Counted from the first letter of the stretch, positions 1 through 6,368 are shown. The stretch: DNA of 13,927 nt from Akkermansia muciniphila (GCA_945870545.1 CAMBTF010000011.1:1-13927), one strand, 5' to 3'. A program made the numbers and translations. The notes: generated by a model from the letters alone, not told the origin.

Positions 1-39
1 CCCGAAAACCGATATTCAATTTCAAAATCAGCGGTCTTT

Positions 40-136
40 ACCACAGAGACACAGAGAACACAGAGGTTTGGGAAAATGATGCGAAACACTTTATGATGTT
101 GCTTCGAGAGCTCCGTGTTCTCTGTGTCTCTGTGGT
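40..136. repeat. Long inverted repeat of CACAGAGA-like units
   Basis: The left arm (40-65) begins ACCACAGAGACACAGAGAAC and the right arm (111-136) is its reverse complement with 25 of 26 bases matching; the 45-base centre shows no gene. Each arm is itself made of about three imperfect copies of an 8-9 base unit (CACAGAGA), so it looks like a built element rather than a chance palindrome. From memory, very similar CACAGAGACACAGAG strings occur in intergenic DNA of several environmental bacterial groups; I could not check that here. There is no T-run after either arm, so a simple intrinsic terminator is unlikely. It lies about 125 bases before the exporter gene, and the rest of 1-260 shows nothing else. 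Confidence 0.8.
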
Positions 137-260
137 CAAATTACTTGGAACCAATTTTCTATTTCGGATTTCGGGCTCAATACTCCACGTCGGATTGGTT
201 TGGCCGAGAAAGAAGTCCCACGCGCAAATTCGCGGTTCGCCATGCGCGCGATTTTAGCAC

Positions 261-1997
261 ATGGTTTCTGCGATGCTCCGTCTCATCCGACACACCCTAC
301 GCTTTCCGCTGCTCAGCGGCCTTTCCCTGCTGATGGCCGTGGCCTGCACCGCGCTGGTGCTGGTGCTGCCCGGGGTGACGATGCGATTCATCGATACGAT
401 CATCGGAAAAAACCGCCCGGATCTCATCCTTTCCACCGCGCTCATCGGGGTCGGCGCGATCCTCGCCCGGCAGCTTCTTTTCACCCTCCGCACCTACCTG
501 AACAACCACCTCGAATTGAAACTCACCCACGTCATCCGCTGCGAGCTTTACGACAAGCTCCAGCGCCTGCCCATCCCGTGGTTTGATAAAAATTCCTCCG
601 GGGAAATCATGTCCCGCGTCGCCAACGATGTCCCCGCCACGAACCGCGTGATCATCGAGGGACTCGACCAAGCCATCGCCGCCCTCCTGCAGTTCCTCAT
701 CGTGCTTGGCTACATGCTCTATCACTCGTGGCAGCTCACGCTGGTGGTGATGATCCCGCTACCCTTCATCGGCTTGATCACCGCATGGTGGTCGAATAAG
801 GCGGAGCCGAAATGGCGCGCCTCCTCCGAGGCCTCCTCCGCACTCAACGCGATCCTCCACGACAACCTCGCCGGCATCCGCCAGATCAAGGCCTACACGG
901 TGGAGCCGCAGGCGCTCTCCGATTTCGACGAGGCCTCGCGCAAAGTCGGCGACAAGCACATGGATGTCATGAAAGGCCAGGCCATCGTCTGGCCCGCCGT
1001 GTCCTTCATCGCCGAGTCCGGCATCATCCTCATGGTCGCCTTCGGCGCATGGTGGACGCTCAACGGCGAGCTCTCGCCCGGCATCGTCATCGCCTTCCTC
1101 GTGGCGTGGGGTTTCCTGTTCGATCCGATCTCACGCATCAACACGCTCTCGCAGACATTTACTAAGGGTATAGTATCTGCGAAGCGCCTTTTCGAAATTA
1201 TCGATACCCCCGATGAATCGAATCTCACGGAAGGCGCACGCCCGGAAACTTTCTCCGGCAACATCGAGTTCCGCGATGTCAGCTTCTCCTACGGCGGCGA
1301 GGCTCCGGCGCTGAAACATATCAGCCTCAGCGCCCTGCCCGGCCAGACCGTCGCCCTCGTCGGAGCCACGGGCTCGGGGAAATCCACCTTTCTCAATCTC
1401 CTCTCCCGCTTTTACGAACCCACCTCCGGCGAGATCCTGTTAGATGGGAATCCGCTCTCCGGCCTCTCCAAGGAATGGCTCCGCGACAACACCGGTTTTG
1501 TCACCCAGGAACCGTTCCTTTTCAACACCACCCTCCGCGAGAACCTCACGCTCGCGAAGCACGAGGCGAGCGATGAAGAGCTGTGGGAAATCCTCGAAGC
1601 CGCCAACGCCGCCGAATTCATCCGCGCCCTGCCCGAAGGCCTCGACACCATGGCCGGCGAGCGCGGCATCCGTTTCTCCGGCGGCGAAAAGCAGCGCCTT
1701 TCCATCGCCCGCGCGTTGCTGAAGAATCCGCCGCTGCTGCTGTTAGACGAGGCCACCTCCGCCCTCGACAACACCACCGAGAAGCTCGTCCAGCAAGCCC
1801 TCGACAAGCTCCGCTCGAACCGCACCTCCTTCGTCATCGCCCACCGCCTCAGCACGATCCGCAACGCCGATGTGATCTGCGTCCTCGACCACGGCGAACT
1901 CGTCGAGCAGGGCGCGCACGAGGAGCTGATGGAGAAAAATGGCCTGTATGCGAAATTGCAATCCCATCCCACAGCCAAAAGCAATGGTTACGGTTAG
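261..1997 (+). CDS. MsbA-like ABC exporter, fused permease and ATPase
   Basis: A 578-aa half-transporter of the ABCB/MsbA type, which works as a homodimer in the inner membrane and moves lipids or hydrophobic compounds outward using ATP. The N-terminal half (about residues 15-300) is the six-helix exporter domain. The ATPase half shows Walker A GATGSGKST (368-376), signature FSGGEKQR (472-479), Walker B LLLLDE ending at D496/E497, the D-loop SALD and the H-loop histidine H528, so it should be active. The FSGGEKQR form is also seen in Atm1-type exporters, so the substrate is open: lipid A flippase is possible but unproven. The ATG at 261 has no Shine-Dalgarno motif; an ATG at 273 gives a slightly shorter alternative. 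Codons at about 1150-1225, in the linker between the domains, are unusually AT-rich. The YafK-like gene follows closely downstream. Confidence 0.93.
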   Translation: MVSAMLRLIRHTLRFPLLSGLSLLMAVACTALVLVLPGVTMRFIDTIIGKNRPDLILSTALIGVGAILARQLLFTLRTYLNNHLELKLTHVIRCELYDKLQRLPIPWFDKNSSGEIMSRVANDVPATNRVIIEGLDQAIAALLQFLIVLGYMLYHSWQLTLVVMIPLPFIGLITAWWSNKAEPKWRASSEASSALNAILHDNLAGIRQIKAYTVEPQALSDFDEASRKVGDKHMDVMKGQAIVWPAVSFIAESGIILMVAFGAWWTLNGELSPGIVIAFLVAWGFLFDPISRINTLSQTFTKGIVSAKRLFEIIDTPDESNLTEGARPETFSGNIEFRDVSFSYGGEAPALKHISLSALPGQTVALVGATGSGKSTFLNLLSRFYEPTSGEILLDGNPLSGLSKEWLRDNTGFVTQEPFLFNTTLRENLTLAKHEASDEELWEILEAANAAEFIRALPEGLDTMAGERGIRFSGGEKQRLSIARALLKNPPLLLLDEATSALDNTTEKLVQQALDKLRSNRTSFVIAHRLSTIRNADVICVLDHGELVEQGAHEELMEKNGLYAKLQSHPTAKSNGYG

Positions 1998-2035
1998 GCA
2001 TATCGGCCTGTGCGGGCATGCCGTGCGGAGTGCAA

Positions 2036-2072
2036 GGTGGCGCGTGAAAACGCGATTTGAACCAGCGCCACC
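2036..2072. repeat. Stem-forming sequence around the yafK-like start
   Basis: GGTGGCGC (2036-2043) and GCGCCACC (2065-2072) are perfect 8-base complements around a 21-base loop. A competing small hairpin, CGCGT-GAAA-ACGCG, uses 2041-2054. The possible ribosome-binding sequence AAGGTGG and the GTG at 2044 both lie in or next to the left arm. It follows a perfect GGCATGCC palindrome at 2015-2022. This could be a dispersed repeat inserted between the two genes, or a translation-control hairpin; the sequence alone cannot tell. Confidence 0.55.
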
Positions 2073-2775
2073 ACGCACGCTGAAGCGGTTTTTTTTCATC
2101 ACTATCATCCTGTGCGCGCTTTGTTCCTGTGGCGACAGGGCCAAAAACCGAGCTAAGAATGGGGACGTCCCGAAACCCATGCGAACCGAACTCACGGAGA
2201 AAAAACTGGAATCCGGCTCCCCTGTTTTCATCCGCGCCTTCAAGGAGGAGCGCGAGCTGGAACTTTATGTGGAGAGCAAGTCCACCGGAAAATTCGAGCT
2301 GTTCCGCACCTATCCCATCGCCGCCGCCAGCGGAAAGCTCGGCCCCAAGCTCGCGGAGGGCGATCGCCAGGTGCCGGAGGGATTCTATTTCTCCCGTGCC
2401 AGCGACATGAACCCGAACAGCTCCTTCCACCTCTCCTTCAACGTCAATTACCCCAACGCCTACGACCGCGCCCACGAACGCACCGGCTCTTTCATCATGA
2501 TCCACGGCAGCAACGTCTCCGTCGGCTGCCTCGCCATGACCGATGAGAAAATCGAGGAAATCTACACCCTCTGCCAGGCCGCCCTCGACAACCACCAGCC
2601 TTTCTTCCGCGTCCACATCTTCCCCTTCCGCATGACCCCGGAGCGCATGGCGGAGGCCACCGCAAGCCCCCACCTCCCGTTCTGGGAAAACCTGAAAACC
2701 GGATATGATCTCTTCGAGGAAAACAAGATCCCGCCCGAAGTGAAGGTGCGGGATAAGGCGTATGTGTTCGAGTAG
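2044..2775 (+). CDS. YafK/DpaA-like L,D-transpeptidase-fold lipoprotein
   Basis: A 243-aa protein (from the GTG at 2044) with an exported N-terminus: a basic LKR stretch, a hydrophobic core and a lipobox-like LCSC that would lipidate C29. The YkuD-type catalytic motif reads IHGSNVSVGCLAMTD, with H154 and C162 as the expected catalytic pair; this HG-x3-SxGCxAM form matches the YafK branch rather than classical Ldt enzymes. In E. coli, YafK (DpaA/LdtF) cuts the bond between Braun lipoprotein and peptidoglycan, so the role here is probably cell-wall editing, with substrate unknown. Start choice is uncertain: GTG 2044 has AAGGTGG four bases upstream, ATG 1984 and ATG 1939 overlap the exporter, and a CTG at 2080 would give the neatest signal peptide. 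An 8-T run (2089-2096) lies inside the signal sequence. It ends 13 bases from the convergent toxin gene. Confidence 0.82.
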   Translation: MKTRFEPAPPRTLKRFFFITIILCALCSCGDRAKNRAKNGDVPKPMRTELTEKKLESGSPVFIRAFKEERELELYVESKSTGKFELFRTYPIAAASGKLGPKLAEGDRQVPEGFYFSRASDMNPNSSFHLSFNVNYPNAYDRAHERTGSFIMIHGSNVSVGCLAMTDEKIEEIYTLCQAALDNHQPFFRVHIFPFRMTPERMAEATASPHLPFWENLKTGYDLFEENKIPPEVKVRDKAYVFE

Positions 2776-2788
2776 TGGCGCTCGAAAC

Positions 2789-3040
2789 TCAGATTTTGCT
2801 TTCGTACTCGTCGTGCCTGCCGATGAAAAACCAGATGATCTTACCGTCTTTCTCGACGCCCAGGGCGCGATGTTCGCGGTCAACCCTCGCCGACCAGTAA
2901 GGGCCCACGCGCTTGAAATGCAGGGATGGATGCCAGTGATCTTTCGACCAGAGCTTGAATTGCTTGAGCGCGCGAATCCGTATCTTCGGCTCCAGCTCTG
3001 CCAAGCATTTACGAAACCCCGTTGTGACCGAGGATTTCAT
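2789..3040 (-). CDS. RelE/ParE-family toxin of a toxin-antitoxin pair
   Basis: An 83-aa protein that reads as a RelE/ParE-superfamily toxin. Typical pieces in order are a helical N-terminus with F9 and R10, the HPSLHFKRV segment (37-45), YWSARVDREHRALGV (48-62) with its run of arginines, and the C-terminal IIWFFIGRHDEYE (68-80). This form is common in environmental bacteria, where members act as mRNA interferases or gyrase inhibitors; which one applies cannot be read from the sequence. I start at the ATG at 3040 because family members begin MKSS/MKT just before this motif; an ATG at 3067 would add nine residues unlike the family. The gene overlaps the end of the antitoxin by 32 bases, as expected for translational coupling. 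Length is normal and no damage is seen, so it should be functional. Confidence 0.82.
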   Translation of the reverse strand: MKSSVTTGFRKCLAELEPKIRIRALKQFKLWSKDHWHPSLHFKRVGPYWSARVDREHRALGVEKDGKIIWFFIGRHDEYESKI

Positions 3041-3236
3041 CCAGTTCGCAGGTTTTTCCCTCGGCATCCTCCCGGAGCGCGGCCGCCGCCATGGCGTCGA
3101 AGAAACCGGCCTCTACGGCACGTTCCAACTTCTTATCCACCGTTTCAGCCGCGACCGCGTCGATTTCCGCAGCGAGCTGCAAAAGCTTCTCGCCCGGCAG
3201 CCTGCGCGCTTCCCGAATGAATTCCGCCACTTCCAT
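3009..3236 (-). CDS. Probable antitoxin partner of the RelE/ParE-like toxin
   Basis: A 75-aa acidic, helical protein directly upstream of the toxin and overlapping it by 32 bases. Its tail, KKLERAVEAGFFDAM followed by LREDAEGKTCELDEIL (35-69), matches the pattern of small antitoxins that precede this toxin type, in which a helix with AGxxDAL leads to an AGKTxxL end that wraps the toxin. The N-terminal part (EARRLPGEKLLQLAAEID) resembles the LPxEERLELAEEL helix of PF09720 antitoxins. No obvious DNA-binding fold is seen, so repression of the operon, if any, may depend on another protein. There is no Shine-Dalgarno motif before the ATG. It begins 10 bases after the stop of a third small gene on the same strand. 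The assignment rests on position and tail pattern. Confidence 0.68.
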   Translation of the reverse strand: MEVAEFIREARRLPGEKLLQLAAEIDAVAAETVDKKLERAVEAGFFDAMAAAALREDAEGKTCELDEILGHNGVS

Positions 3237-3246
3237 AGGGGCGAGT

Positions 3247-3546
3247 CTACACGATCATCCGTCCTCCGGCAATCATCCGTTTACCTACGTATGCAACCGC
3301 CGTGGAGGGATCGCGCTCATGCTCCGCGAAGCGGTTTCTCACCAAGCCCTCGTCGGCCGCACTCAGCGGAGGCTCATCCAGCTCGATGGCGCGCCGCACC
3401 AGCAACTGCCGCTCGGCCACGGTGAAGGCGGGTAGCTTGGCTAGAACTTGTGTCAGGCTCTTGGATGGAAAGTAGAGGGCGTTGGCAAAATTGCAGTCAC
3501 ATTTTTTCCCTGACACCCCCGCGAAACCCGACAGCATCGCTCCCAT
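3247..3546 (-). CDS. PF09720-like addiction module protein, start uncertain
   Basis: The reading frame ends 10 bases before the antitoxin start. Its C-terminal 70 residues resemble the putative addiction module family (PF09720/TIGR02574): LAKLPAFTVAERQLLVRRAIELDE, then PLSAADEGLVRNRFAEHERDP, which is the usual LPxxER helix followed by PLxxxxxxxxxRxxEHxxDP. From the ATG at 3546 it is 99 aa, but the first 28 residues (including KKCDCNF) do not look like the family. A CTG at 3456, with AAGAG nearby, would give a 69-aa protein starting MTQVLAKLPAF, closer to the normal length. The frame could also be opened further upstream, but that would run through the tRNA gene. It may be an orphan antitoxin whose toxin was lost, or a third partner of the module downstream. 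Family call moderate, start weak. Confidence 0.5.
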   Translation of the reverse strand: MGAMLSGFAGVSGKKCDCNFANALYFPSKSLTQVLAKLPAFTVAERQLLVRRAIELDEPPLSAADEGLVRNRFAEHERDPSTAVAYVGKRMIAGGRMIV

Positions 3547-3563
3547 GCTTCCGGAAAATGCGA

Positions 3564-3575
3564 TCACCGGGGTGA
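3564..3575. promoter_or_regulatory. Possible operator dyad before the addiction operon
   Basis: TCACC-GG-GGTGA is a perfect 5-base dyad, placed 17 bases upstream of the 3546 ATG and between the tRNA and the three-gene addiction cluster. Toxin-antitoxin operons are often autoregulated through such dyads, but none of the proteins here has a clear DNA-binding domain, so this is only positional. Confidence 0.22.
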
Positions 3576-3599
3576 AGTGAGAGGGGCAAAACGCCCGAG

Positions 3600-3671
3600 T
3601 GGTCCCGGGTGGAATCGAACCACCACCTACGGCTTCGGAGGCCATCGTCCTATCCATTGGACCACGGGACC
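3600..3671 (-). tRNA. tRNA-Arg (anticodon CCG)
   Basis: The 72-base cloverleaf can be folded by hand on the minus strand. The acceptor stem is GGTCCCG/CGGGACC, then TG, then a D-arm GTCC-AATGGATA-GGAC. The anticodon arm is ATGGC-CTCCGAA-GCCGT with anticodon CCG and one T-G pair, followed by a 4-base variable region AGGT and a T-arm GGTGG-TTCGATT-CCACC. The discriminator is A, and the following bases are CTC, so CCA is not encoded and must be added by the nucleotidyltransferase. It reads the arginine codon CGG, useful in this GC-rich genome. The addiction cluster lies just beyond its 3' end on the same strand, a place where mobile DNA often settles. A short GGGC-GTTTT-GCCC hairpin follows within 20 bases but lacks a T-run. 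Confidence 0.95.
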
Positions 3672-3776
3672 CGCATTTCGGCGGGGGAGGTGAAGGACGT
3701 AGGCCAGACCGGACGCTTTGGCAAGGATTCTTCGCCCTTGCCGCATGGCACGGATTCGGCTACCCCCGCCCCCGTC

Positions 3777-4808
3777 ATGCCTATCGCCACACCCGCACAA
3801 TACGCCGCCATGCTCGATGCCGCCCAGAAAGGCGGATACGCCTACCCGGCCATCAACGTCACTTCCCTCACCACCATCAACGGCGCCCTCAAGGCCTTTT
3901 CGGAGTCGAAATCCGACGGCATCATCCAGGTTTCCACCGGCGGCGGCGAGTTCGCATCCGGCACCGCCGTGAAGGACGCCGCCTTCGGAGCCATCGTCCT
4001 CGCCGAGGCCTGCCACCTGCTCGCCGAGAAACACGATGTCCTCATCGCCCTCCACACCGACCATTGCCATCCGGAAAAGGTCGAGGGTTTCCTCAAGCCC
4101 CTCCTGCAAGCCTCCCGCGAGCGCATCGCCGCCGGCAAGGGCCCGCTTTTCCAATCCCACATGTTCGATGGCTCGGTCGTCGATCTGAAGGAGAACCTGA
4201 AAATTTCCACAGTCCTCCTCAAGGAATGCGCCGAGCTCGGCATCATCCTTGAGGTCGAGGCCGGCTGCGTCGGCGGCGAGGAAGACGGCCATGACACCTC
4301 CGGCCTGCCGATTGAGAAACTCTACACCACCCCCGAGGACATGCTGGAGGTCTATGAGGCGCTCAGCGGCATCGGCCGTTTCATGTTTGCCGCCACCTTC
4401 GGAAACGTCCACGGCTCCTACAAGCCCGGCGCGGTGAAGCTCAAGCCCTCCATCCTCAAGGACGGCCAGAAAGCCGTCACCGACAAGCACGGCCCGAGCG
4501 CCGAGATGGATCTCGTTTTCCACGGCGGCTCCGGCACCTCCAGCGAGGATCTACAGGAAACCCTCGATTACGGCGTCGTGAAAATGAACATCGATACCGA
4601 CACCCAATACGCCTTCACACGCCCCATCGTCACGCACATCTGCCAAAACATCGAGGGCGTGCTCAAGATCGACGGCGAGGTCGGCAACAAGAAACACTAT
4701 GACCCGCGCTCCTATCTCAAGAAGGGCGAGCAAGGTCTCTGCGACCGCATGAAGCAGGCTTGCGATGAACTCCGCTCCACCGGCAAGACCATCTTCGGCA
4801 AGGCCTGA
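3777..4808 (+). CDS. fba: Class II fructose-bisphosphate aldolase, FbaA type
   Basis: A 343-aa zinc aldolase that splits fructose 1,6-bisphosphate into dihydroxyacetone phosphate and glyceraldehyde 3-phosphate in glycolysis, and runs in reverse in gluconeogenesis. The sequence matches the E. coli FbaA branch along its length: HTDHC with catalytic D95 and zinc ligand H96, EVEAGCVGGEEDG with zinc ligand E161, FGNVHGSYKPG with H212, FHGGSGT with H249, and the NIDTDTQ phosphate-binding segment. All these residues are intact. The ATG at 3777 is chosen because it opens directly into the family's N-terminus (TPAQYAAMLDAAQ); the frame stays open upstream into the tRNA region, which is not coding. No Shine-Dalgarno motif is present. 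It stands alone, divergent from the tRNA and closed by its own terminator, so it is likely a single-gene unit with a promoter in 3672-3776. Confidence 0.96.
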   Translation: MPIATPAQYAAMLDAAQKGGYAYPAINVTSLTTINGALKAFSESKSDGIIQVSTGGGEFASGTAVKDAAFGAIVLAEACHLLAEKHDVLIALHTDHCHPEKVEGFLKPLLQASRERIAAGKGPLFQSHMFDGSVVDLKENLKISTVLLKECAELGIILEVEAGCVGGEEDGHDTSGLPIEKLYTTPEDMLEVYEALSGIGRFMFAATFGNVHGSYKPGAVKLKPSILKDGQKAVTDKHGPSAEMDLVFHGGSGTSSEDLQETLDYGVVKMNIDTDTQYAFTRPIVTHICQNIEGVLKIDGEVGNKKHYDPRSYLKKGEQGLCDRMKQACDELRSTGKTIFGKA

Positions 4809-4832
4809 TCGTCCGATTCAACCCGTTTCCCG

Positions 4833-4871
4833 CCGCCCTCTTCTCTCACCGGGAGCGGGGCGGTTTTTTTT
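4833..4871 (+). terminator. Intrinsic terminator after fba
   Basis: CCGCCC (4833-4838) pairs with GGGCGG (4858-4863), with a further inner CTC/GAG pairing possible, followed at once by eight T residues (4864-4871). It begins 24 bases after the aldolase stop. Confidence 0.85.
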
Positions 4872-4904
4872 CTAAGGAAAGCGCATCGCCACGCGTTCTA
4901 CTAC

Positions 4905-4926
4905 GAACCCAAACCCGAACCCGAAC
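4905..4926. repeat. Short tandem (G/A)AACCC repeat
   Basis: About 3.7 copies of the 6-base unit GAACCC (second copy AAACCC) lie in the gap between the aldolase terminator and exbB. The rest of 4872-5027 shows no gene and no convincing promoter; it is pyrimidine-rich just before exbB. Confidence 0.5.
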
Positions 4927-5027
4927 GCGGCACGCGCCAAACTTCTTTCTCATTTTCCCAAAATCTTTCTTGCCGATATCACCGTAAGTTTCAAACTGCG
5001 GCACCTCGCACAACTTCAAAAAAGTCC

Positions 5028-5810
5028 ATGATCCAAAAACTCGCAACCCGCCATCGCTTCACCGCGTCCACCATCATCACCGCCACCCTGCTGGCAGCTC
5101 CCCAACTTTTCGCGGCGGATGCCCCCGCCAAGAAATCACTCCTCGACGTATGGGTGATCGACGGCGGCTGGACGATGCTCTTCATCGGTGCCGCCGTGAT
5201 GGCGTTCATCGGGCTCTCCATTTACTGCTTCATGAACTTCAGCAAGGCGAAGTTCGTCCCTTCCGATCTCCATGCCGCTCTCATGGATCACATGTCGAAC
5301 TGCCGCGTCCGCTCCGCCATTGAGCTTGCCGCCTCCCACCCTTCCTTCCTCGGCCGTCTTGTCGCCTATTCATTCCCTAACATCGATGCAACCCAGCCGG
5401 ATACCCTTGGGCGCGACCAAATCGAGGACGCCATGGCGGATTTCACCAACAATGAGGCCAGGAAAGCGATGGTTTTGATCAACTACATCTCCGTCTGCGC
5501 TCAGGCCTCCCCGATGCTTGGACTGCTCGGAACGGTTATCGGCATGGTCGGTTGCTTCGCTACCCTCAGTTCCTCCGGAGCCGCCGATCCGTCACAGCTC
5601 GCAGGTGACATCTCCGTCGCCCTCCTCACCACGCTCTGGGGTCTGATCAACGCCATTCCCTGTATCGTCGTCTTCTACGTCCTCAAAAACAGATACAACG
5701 GCCTCGTTTCCGATGCAATTTACGCCGCCGAGGGACTGCTCAATGCCGCCGTCGCCACGGTGAACGCGGACACGCTTTACGCCAAGATTCCCGAAGGAAT
5801 CGACGTCTGA
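5028..5810 (+). CDS. exbB: MotA/TolQ/ExbB proton-channel protein
   Basis: A 260-aa ExbB/TolQ-family inner-membrane protein, the pentameric stator of proton-driven envelope motors. TM1 is about 48-70, TM2 about 148-180 with SPMLGLLGTVIGM and the channel threonine T169, and TM3 about 195-220 with ISVALLTTLWGLINAIP carrying T201/T202; these match the family's conserved threonines. Ahead of these is an extra basic-hydrophobic N-terminus (1-30, ending LFAADAP) that looks like a cleavable signal peptide, absent from TolQ but seen in ExbB proteins of several phyla. No Shine-Dalgarno motif precedes the ATG. It heads an operon with two exbD genes, the next starting 36 bases on. The partner that uses the motor (TonB, TolA or other) is not in the window, so the exact system is unknown. 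Confidence 0.92.
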   Translation: MIQKLATRHRFTASTIITATLLAAPQLFAADAPAKKSLLDVWVIDGGWTMLFIGAAVMAFIGLSIYCFMNFSKAKFVPSDLHAALMDHMSNCRVRSAIELAASHPSFLGRLVAYSFPNIDATQPDTLGRDQIEDAMADFTNNEARKAMVLINYISVCAQASPMLGLLGTVIGMVGCFATLSSSGAADPSQLAGDISVALLTTLWGLINAIPCIVVFYVLKNRYNGLVSDAIYAAEGLLNAAVATVNADTLYAKIPEGIDV

Positions 5811-5846
5811 TCCTTTCCAGGCAATTCCGAACCCAAGAATAAAACC

Positions 5847-6317
5847 ATGGCATCCTCAAAGCTCAAAGCGTCAAGAACCCCTGAGGATGAGCAGGCGAAG
5901 CTCGACATGTCGCCCATGATCGACATGGTATTCCTGCTCCTCATCTTCTTCATCGTCAACGCCACCGCGATCATCGTGAAGACCGACCCGGATGTTGTTC
6001 CTCCGGTCGCAAAAAACTCCAAGAGACAGGAAGACGGTCGCGGACGCATCGTGATCAATGTCCGTCAGGACGGCACCTTCACCGGGGAAGACTTCACCGT
6101 GATTCTCGCTGATGACAAGGACATCGTCGATCTCGTGAAGAGGGAGAGGGACAAGATCATCCCGCTCGGCATCGTACCAAAGCTACACTTGCGCGGCGAT
6201 CAGGACGCGGTCTTCAAATATTCGCGCACGGCGGTTCGTGCGGCGGCCGAAGCCGAGGTGGATCAAGTTGTCTTCGCCGTCTACGAGAGAGGCCGCGGCG
6301 GTGGCTCTAAGAAATAG
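5847..6317 (+). CDS. exbD: ExbD/TolR-family protein, first copy
   Basis: A 156-aa ExbD/TolR protein: a short cytoplasmic N-terminus, a single TM helix (about 25-42, MIDMVFLLLIFFIV) containing the essential proton-carrying aspartate D26, and a periplasmic domain of about 110 residues ending in a glycine- and lysine-rich tail (RGRGGGSKK). In ExbB/ExbD complexes two ExbD helices sit inside an ExbB pentamer and D26 relays protons. The periplasmic part has the usual beta-alpha pattern (RIVINVRQDGTFT, PKLHLRGDQDAVFKY) that can dimerise or bind a partner or peptidoglycan. It sits between exbB and a second, clearly different exbD, so the complex may contain a mixed ExbD pair. There is no Shine-Dalgarno motif before the ATG. 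Confidence 0.92.
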   Translation: MASSKLKASRTPEDEQAKLDMSPMIDMVFLLLIFFIVNATAIIVKTDPDVVPPVAKNSKRQEDGRGRIVINVRQDGTFTGEDFTVILADDKDIVDLVKRERDKIIPLGIVPKLHLRGDQDAVFKYSRTAVRAAAEAEVDQVVFAVYERGRGGGSKK

Positions 6318-6368
6318 GCGACCTTTTATCCGTCCGCCCCACCACCATTCCCACACCCACACTTTTTT

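Noticed and set aside
2050..2070. GGTTCAAATC on the minus strand, resembling a tRNA T-loop
   Set aside because: The flanking bases do not form a T-stem and no other tRNA arms are present.
1849..2883. A 344-codon open frame opposite the exporter end and the yafK-like gene
   Set aside because: It overlaps two genes with intact motifs and its translation shows only low-complexity antisense character.
2762..3425. Plus-strand frames opposite the addiction genes
   Set aside because: They are proline/arginine-rich with no family resemblance, while the minus strand gives recognisable toxin and antitoxin patterns with coupled spacing.
3627..4523. A 298-codon open frame opposite the aldolase gene
   Set aside because: It mirrors the codon structure of a fully conserved aldolase with all catalytic residues, and it also covers the tRNA; a typical shadow in GC-rich DNA.
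4905..4926. GAACCC tandem units considered as a CRISPR or iteron array
   Set aside because: Fewer than four copies of a 6-base unit without spacers is only a short simple repeat.
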